Below are positions 59,128-64,000 of a stretch of DNA of 64,000 nt, piece after piece (the first letter of the stretch is position 1; every line of letters starts with the position of its first letter). The stretch comes from Sphingomonas_E sp042693015 (GTDB lineage Bacteria; Pseudomonadota; Alphaproteobacteria; Sphingomonadales; Sphingomonadaceae). Under the pieces are notes generated by a model that worked only from the letters and a program-made list of their open reading frames with translations, was not told where the DNA came from and made no database searches. Position numbers and translations under genes: made by a program. The DNA is taken from NCBI RefSeq assembly GCF_042693015.1, contig NZ_CP170544.1, forward strand, positions 2,976,001 to 3,040,000, in the 5' to 3' direction.

Positions 59128-59404
59128 TCAGTCGAACAGCGGGAGGCTCGCCTGCATGGGCATCTGGTCCAGGCCGCAGATGCCGAACGGGCACCGACCG
59201 TAATGCCCATCCCGATCCGCCAGAATGTCGCGGCTGGCGTGGAAATCGATGAGTGGACCGGCAATGGCCGCTCGGCCGCCGACAGCGTGCCCCGACAGGC
59301 GCGCCGCAGTGGGGACACGCGACTTCCAACACGGGATCGCGCGCCCAACTCCGATCACACCCCGGCTTTACGCAATGAGCTGCGCCTTTGACGATATGAG
59401 CCAT
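59128..59404 (-). pseudogene. Zinc-finger protein gene broken by a frameshift
   Basis: The frame from the ATG at 59404 reads MAHIVKGAAHCVKPGCDRSW and then VACPHCGAPVGARCRRPSGH, a phage/plasmid DNA-binding zinc finger. After that it becomes unrelated, while the next frame continues sensibly: GPLIDFHASRDILADRDGHY and CPFGICGL, ending LPLFD at 59128. A single extra T near 59260 (CATTGCC where CATGCC would restore the frame) explains this. It is either a pseudogene or a sequencing error. Confidence 0.6.
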
Positions 59405-59429
59405 GATGATCTTCCGCGGCCGGGCGAAT

Positions 59430-59933
59430 TCAGAGGACGCCGCCAGAAAGCGATGCTGCAAGGGCTTCGCCGGTGGTTTCGATCTCGATCCGATCATGGA
59501 AGATCGCGCACCACCCCCCGCTGAATTCTCCGACCCGCATTCGCGAACAGGTGACGCTCCACTCGAAACCGATCGGACCGGTGAGGAGCGTTGCCGCGCA
59601 GCAGCGCTGGATGAGCTTGGCTATTGCCTCGGGGTCGAGGGCGATTTCCGATGTGACGATGGCGTCGACCATCAAGGGATCAGCGAGGTTGCTGCCTGTC
59701 AGAACCGCGCCGAAGGATGGAAAATCGCGATCGGAGAAGATGTCACGAAATCCCGCCCAACGATCGTGCTCGGTGGCGGGGAACAACGCCAGGAACTCGG
59801 GGCTCGGATTCACCGTGTCGGGGTTGTAGCCCTCGCCTAAGCCATAGCTCGCCTGAAAGGCTTCCTCCAACAGCGCCATCTCCGCCGGAAAGCACGAGAA
59901 GGCAAAGCAGCCTTGAATATAGGTGTCAGCCAT
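59430..59933 (-). CDS. Conserved plasmid protein of unknown function
   Basis: A 167-residue protein (MADTYIQGCFAFSCFPAEMALLEEAF, then IGFEWSVTCSRMRVGEFSGGWC) with an alpha-beta look and no membrane helix. I know no function. The ATG at 59933 has AGGGGC upstream and overlaps the end of the 59926 gene by 8 nt, so the two are a coupled pair. Confidence 0.6.
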   Translation of the reverse strand: MADTYIQGCFAFSCFPAEMALLEEAFQASYGLGEGYNPDTVNPSPEFLALFPATEHDRWAGFRDIFSDRDFPSFGAVLTGSNLADPLMVDAIVTSEIALDPEAIAKLIQRCCAATLLTGPIGFEWSVTCSRMRVGEFSGGWCAIFHDRIEIETTGEALAASLSGGVL

Positions 59934-60387
59934 GCCCCTGCTCCCCCTCATCGACGATGGTCAGCGGAGGCAGTGTGAGACTTGCCGACTGAAGATAGGC
60001 GCTGACAGCCTCGAAGGTGCCGAGGGAGCGAACCTCCGGCTCGGTGACCACGACGATGTCGTTATCGGTGACGGTGTAGGAGCGTGGGTCGGCCGTGCCG
60101 TCGAAGACGATCCGCTCGGCTTCCCAGCTTCCCGGATAACTGCCACACCAGCGTTCAAACTGCAGCCGATTGTCGATACAGAAAGCCTCGAGAGTTTCGA
60201 GGCGACCCCAGGCAACTTCATCGGCCGCCAGTTCGAGCGGACCAAAGCCCGTGATCTGCGCCATCGAGAAATACTCGCCGAGGGGATCGGTGAGCGCTTC
60301 ATTCTCGATAGCGGCGATGAAGTCGGCAAGCTGGGCGCGCGGCAGCGAGCCACCAATGCGGATAGTCACGGAAACACGGTCAGCCAT
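59926..60387 (-). CDS. Conserved plasmid protein of unknown function
   Basis: A 153-residue acidic protein (MADRVSVTIRIGGSLPRAQLADF, then VAWGRLETLEAFCIDNRLQFERWCGS). The beginning resembles a small ferredoxin-like or RHH strand-helix unit, but I can name no family. It is translated together with the 59430 gene through an 8-nt overlap. Confidence 0.6.
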   Translation of the reverse strand: MADRVSVTIRIGGSLPRAQLADFIAAIENEALTDPLGEYFSMAQITGFGPLELAADEVAWGRLETLEAFCIDNRLQFERWCGSYPGSWEAERIVFDGTADPRSYTVTDNDIVVVTEPEVRSLGTFEAVSAYLQSASLTLPPLTIVDEGEQGHG

Positions 60388-60459
60388 GATAGGCCTCCTG
60401 CGGACAATGGATCATAGAAGCCGCCCTGGACCTTCCGTCCAGCGAGGCGGCGCGATGGT

Positions 60460-60765
60460 TCAGATGGTGTCGCCGGTCGAAGCGGCACCGATCAGGTGAC
60501 GCAGTTTCGCCCATGCCGCTGCCTCGCCGGCGCGGACACCGTGATTGAGGCCTTGGCCGTAGAGCCGGTAGGCGATCGCCACCATTTCAGGCGATGCATC
60601 GGCAGGCACGAAGCTGAGGAAAATGCCCTCGTCGTCCTGGAGCTCGAGCATATCAGGATGGTTGCCGCTCGATGGCAGCGCGACACGGGCGGCGGAATGA
60701 AGCGCCGCGAGGTCGAGGTTGAAGCTCTCGACGAAAAGCGCGCCGATCGGATCGGGGTCGGTCAT
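60460..60765 (-). CDS. Conserved plasmid protein of unknown function
   Basis: A 101-residue protein (MTDPDPIGALFVESFNLDLAALHSAAR, then GQGLNHGVRAGEAAAWAKLRHLIG). The ATG at 60765 is preceded by GGAGA, whereas the longer frame from 60807 has no ribosome site. There is no recognised domain. It lies between the strawberry-notch gene and the pair at 59430-60387, all on one strand. Confidence 0.6.
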   Translation of the reverse strand: MTDPDPIGALFVESFNLDLAALHSAARVALPSSGNHPDMLELQDDEGIFLSFVPADASPEMVAIAYRLYGQGLNHGVRAGEAAAWAKLRHLIGAASTGDTI

Positions 60766-60916
60766 AGGAAATCTCCGGTGCGGTCCGGCGAACCACTCGC
60801 GGACCACATCCGCTCCCCCTCTTCCCTCCCCAAGAGCGCTGGTCCGCCACAGGCTCGTGGGTCGAGATTGCCGCTAATGGCGGACGGTTCGGACTTCCTC
60901 ACACCGCCGGCCGCAT

Positions 60917-63900
60917 TCAGGCTGCGATGGCGGTCGCGGAATGGGCGGCGATTGCCGAAAGGATATCCTCGGCGCGGTTGGTGGGAACGAACAGCCGGGT
61001 CTTGTAGCTGATAATCTCGGTGAAGCAGCCGAGCGCCTTCAGCCGCTCACGCTGCGCGGGCGGGAAATCCTTGATCTCCAGCCGCGCCTCATCGTTCACA
61101 TAGGAACGCTGTAGCCGGGCTCCCGGTAGTGCGGGGATTGCGACACCGTCGCGGGCTCGCGCCGCGGCGACCATCTCTGCGGAAGACAAGGCGATCGCCA
61201 TGGTCACGCCGAAGGACTGGGCGAGCTTCTCGAACCCGGCGGGCGAGACGATGCGGCCCAGCAGCGAATTGCCCTGGGCATCAGAAATCCGCCAGACGCG
61301 GACGTCGTCGTCGGGCAACCGATTCCAGACAGGCAGCAACAGACCCGTCGCGATGTTGATCGTCTCGATATCGATCCGGGTCGCGATGTCCGCACATTCC
61401 ACGCCCCAGGCCTCGCGAAAGCTGGCCTCATCGATGGAGCGCCAATGGCTCTCGGCTAGTGCAGACTGGCGGATTCGCTCCGATCCGACCGGCCGGATCA
61501 GCTCCCAGACCTGGATGGAGTGCCCATCATTGTCGAGGATAGACCAAGACGGCACCCTGAGGGCGATCCGGCCCGAACGACCGTTCTTCAAGAAGGCGAT
61601 GCCCTTCGTCCCGGACCATGTTTCCATGACGCGTGCTAAGGGAGTCGCACGACGCTGATGATGAAGCTCGAGGCGGCAGAGCCTGGTTTCCGCGCCGGTC
61701 ACCGGGTCGCGGCGCAGAACCTGCTCGTCGAGCGGCACGATCCGCTCAGCCATGATCGTCTCGACACCGACATCGAGAGTCCCCGCATCGCGCGCGGCAT
61801 CGATCCGTGCCTGGATCAGCGCCATATATTCCTCGAAGATGGCGTTCTGGGTGCCGATCCGCAGTGCCAACAGCCGATTCAGCCAACGCTGGATCGGGGG
61901 CAGGGTTTCGAGAAGGCCACCGCTATTCTGATCGACGAGCTTGAACCCGGTCATACGGGTGAAATCGTCTAGCGTGACGCTGGTGAGCTTGCCTCGATAA
62001 AGCAGATGATACCACTGGCTGAGCGCGTCACGAGCATGGTCACTTTCCAGATTGTCCGCCGGATCGAACAAATTCTGACCACCCGTCTGTCTTTGTCCCC
62101 GCGTAAGGGCGCCCAGGCTGTCGAGGCGGCGCGCGATCGTGCTGATGAAGCGCCGTTCGCCCCGGCAATCGGTCGTCACCGGGCGGAAGATCGGCGCGGT
62201 GAGCTGGTTGGTCCGGTTCGAGCGGCCCAGGCCCTGGATCGCGCTGGAGGCACGCCAACCGGGTTCGAGCAGATAGTGGACGCGGCGGCGGTCGGCGCTC
62301 GGGCAGTTGCGGTCGGCATGATAGCTGCGGCCGGTCCCACCAGCATCGGAGAAAGCCAGGATCGCCTTGCGACCGGTCATGAAGGCGTCGGACTCTCCGA
62401 TGTTGCTGCGCGCCGTCCGGCGTTCGATCTGCTGCCGGCCGCTGCCGTCGATGACCAACCGGCGGGTCCGTCCGGTCACCTCGGCAACCGCATCGGTACC
62501 AAATTCGCGGATCAGCTCGTCGAGCGCCGTTGGGATCGCGGGCATCGAACACAGGCGCTCGATGAGGTCGTCGCGAGCTTGAAGCGCGGCCTGGGAGTGG
62601 ACCGGATTGCCGTCCTCATCGACCATCAGTTCAGAGCGCGGTTCGCCGTCGGCCCCTTTGAACACACGCATCATCCGGGTCGGGAAGGCGGATTTCAGAT
62701 AGTCGATCATATATTCCCGCGGGCTGAGCTCGATATCGAGATGGGCGCGCTCGTCTGCCGAAAGGCTGGCCAGGCGTCGGTCCAGCATTGCCTCGGCGGT
62801 CGTGACCAACTGGACGATAACATGCCGCCCTTCGGCGACGTCCTTCGTGATTGCAGCAATGACGGTTGGTAGCTTCATAGCGACCAGCAATTGACCGAAA
62901 AAGCGCTGCTTGGCGCTTTCGAAGCGCGACAGCGCCGAACCCTTGGCCTGGGCGTTGAGCGCACGGCCATTCATGCCATCGACGATGTTGGTCGTTTCGA
63001 GAACCTCGTCGAGATTCTGGTGGATCAGCGCCCACGCGTCGGCATAGGCGTCATAAACCGCAATCTGGTCGTCAGCGAGCTTGTGCTCGAGCGGATCATA
63101 TTCGACGCCGCGGAACGTCAACGCGCGCGCAGTATAGAGTCCGAGCGCCTTCAAGTCGCGGGCGACGATTTCCATGGCCGCAATCCCGCCGCTGCCGATC
63201 GCCGCCATGAAGGTTTCGCGGGTCTCGAAGGCGGAACCCTGGCCCCATAGGCCGAGGCGGCTGGCGTAGCAGAGATTGGCGGGATCGGTGGCGCCGGTGG
63301 CGCTGTTGTAGAGGATGCAGGCCCGCGGCAGGAGGTTCTGGAGCCGCACGCCCGCCAGCCCCTGCTCGGAGCCCTTCTGCGTGCCGTACTGGGTTTCGGT
63401 GCCAGCGGCGTTGGCGAGTTCGTGGGCCTCGTCGAAGGCGATGACACCGTCGAAGTCCTCGCCAAGCCAGGAAAGGATCTGCTGCAGCCGGGATTGCGCG
63501 TCATCCCGCTGGGATCGAAGCGTCGCGAACGTCAGGAACAGGATACCGCTTTCTATAGTGATCGGCGCGCCAAAGGCGAACGCGTCGAGCGGCTGGATAT
63601 CGATCGCCATGCCGCCCAGCGCGGTCCAGTCGCGACGCGCATCCTCCAGGAGCGCGCTGCTCTTGGATATCCAGACAGCACGACGCTGACCGCGGCACCA
63701 GCGATCGAGGATGCAGGCGGCGATCTGCTGACCCTTGCCGACACCCGTTCCATCGCCGACCATATAGCCGAGACGATAGACGTGGCCATTGGCATCGGGT
63801 TCGAGCAGCGTGCCGGCCTGATTGGGCAGATAATAGCCCGGCAGGTCACGCGCGAAGGACTGTCCGGCATAGATGACCGTCTCGAGCTGCGCGTCGGACA

Positions 63901-64000
63901 GCGCTTCGACCGCGCGCGGCGGCAGCATCGGCCGATAGGTTGGCAGTGGCGGAAGGATTGACGACATTGCCACCGACTCCACCAACTGGTCCGGGTGCGG
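60917..64000 (-). CDS. Strawberry-notch-family helicase, 5' end missing
   Basis: At least 1027 residues; the frame is still open at the window edge, so the N-terminus (often a methyltransferase-like domain in plasmid members) is missing. Visible parts are a superfamily-2 ATPase with GDGTGVGKGQQ (Walker A), VIAFDEAHELAN (DEAH box) and YNSATGATDP, and a second half with SDAGGTGRSYHADRNC and GLGRSNRTNQ, typical of the strawberry-notch group. Such genes are characteristic of large alphaproteobacterial conjugative elements. The role is unknown, presumably DNA or RNA remodelling. Confidence 0.85.
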   Translation of the reverse strand, partial: PHPDQLVESVAMSSILPPLPTYRPMLPPRAVEALSDAQLETVIYAGQSFARDLPGYYLPNQAGTLLEPDANGHVYRLGYMVGDGTGVGKGQQIAACILDRWCRGQRRAVWISKSSALLEDARRDWTALGGMAIDIQPLDAFAFGAPITIESGILFLTFATLRSQRDDAQSRLQQILSWLGEDFDGVIAFDEAHELANAAGTETQYGTQKGSEQGLAGVRLQNLLPRACILYNSATGATDPANLCYASRLGLWGQGSAFETRETFMAAIGSGGIAAMEIVARDLKALGLYTARALTFRGVEYDPLEHKLADDQIAVYDAYADAWALIHQNLDEVLETTNIVDGMNGRALNAQAKGSALSRFESAKQRFFGQLLVAMKLPTVIAAITKDVAEGRHVIVQLVTTAEAMLDRRLASLSADERAHLDIELSPREYMIDYLKSAFPTRMMRVFKGADGEPRSELMVDEDGNPVHSQAALQARDDLIERLCSMPAIPTALDELIREFGTDAVAEVTGRTRRLVIDGSGRQQIERRTARSNIGESDAFMTGRKAILAFSDAGGTGRSYHADRNCPSADRRRVHYLLEPGWRASSAIQGLGRSNRTNQLTAPIFRPVTTDCRGERRFISTIARRLDSLGALTRGQRQTGGQNLFDPADNLESDHARDALSQWYHLLYRGKLTSVTLDDFTRMTGFKLVDQNSGGLLETLPPIQRWLNRLLALRIGTQNAIFEEYMALIQARIDAARDAGTLDVGVETIMAERIVPLDEQVLRRDPVTGAETRLCRLELHHQRRATPLARVMETWSGTKGIAFLKNGRSGRIALRVPSWSILDNDGHSIQVWELIRPVGSERIRQSALAESHWRSIDEASFREAWGVECADIATRIDIETINIATGLLLPVWNRLPDDDVRVWRISDAQGNSLLGRIVSPAGFEKLAQSFGVTMAIALSSAEMVAAARARDGVAIPALPGARLQRSYVNDEARLEIKDFPPAQRERLKALGCFTEIISYKTRLFVPTNRAEDILSAIAAHSATAIAA

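Noticed and set aside
62006..62872. 288-codon plus-strand frame opposite the strawberry-notch gene
   Set aside because: Antisense shadow of a large coding region; no ribosome site and no recognised domain.

Overview
The window reads as chromosomal DNA of a Sphingomonadaceae-type alphaproteobacterium (Sphingomonas/Sphingobium/Novosphingobium-like). This is an inference from uniformly high GC, the order yajC-secD-secF-Mth938-like-bamD-recN, and accessory families typical of sphingomonad plasmids. The left half is host chromosome. The right half, from tRNA-Asn at 31.6 kb to the end, is an integrated mobile element whose far end lies outside the window.

Region 1 (1-2.1 kb): the tail of a methyltransferase gene, DUF5076 and DUF4272 genes, and a nest of small palindromic elements. 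Region 2 (2.2-16.1 kb, all minus strand): a twelve-gene surface-polysaccharide operon with 1-13 nt overlaps between most genes. It encodes CDP-glucose synthesis (RfbF) and 4,6-dehydration (RfbG), a YerE-like ThDP enzyme, an SDR, an HpcH/HpaI-type aldolase, an inositol-monophosphatase-like phosphatase, a Gtr-like lipid-linked sugar system (GT2, GtrA, GT39, GT87), a PCP protein and a Wza-like exporter. It looks able to make an unusual, probably branched-chain, CDP-sugar and add it outside the inner membrane. Region 3 (16.3-31.5 kb): housekeeping genes for an M23 peptidase, IlvE, a short-chain dehydrogenase, a thiolase, tRNA-Pro(GGG), a thioesterase, YajC/SecD/SecF, BamD, RecN, a GGDEF/EAL protein, MoaA and NAD kinase.

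Region 4 (31.6-64 kb): an ICE or integrated plasmid. A large serine recombinase ends inside the tRNA-Asn gene. Next come a lytic transglycosylase, a MobF (TrwC/TraI-like) relaxase, a coupling protein and a small RHH protein. Beyond these is a gene-free segment with an oriT-like sequence resembling the F nic region. Cargo follows: two DUF2493 paralogues around a cassette of very small genes, and a DUF736 protein with an SSB-like C-terminal tip. A run of candidate defence genes spans 44.8-53.3 kb: an AbiJ-like protein plus a 1410-residue QxK-nuclease/STAND/HEAT-like protein, a DUF4238 protein, a HEPN plus PD-(D/E)XK nuclease pair, and another HEPN-like protein. A two-headed MerR-regulated metal locus lacks merA and merP. 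The end of the window holds typical plasmid proteins (zinc-ribbon/sigma-4 fusion, DUF932, a strawberry-notch helicase running off the end). No type IV secretion channel genes and no replication genes are visible, so either they lie outside the window or the element is only mobilizable.

The best candidates for an undescribed system are the AbiJ-like/STAND pair and the HEPN/nuclease pair. Next are the sugar operon, which has two predicted pyruvate-using C-C-bond enzymes but no RfbH, and the oriT-like site.
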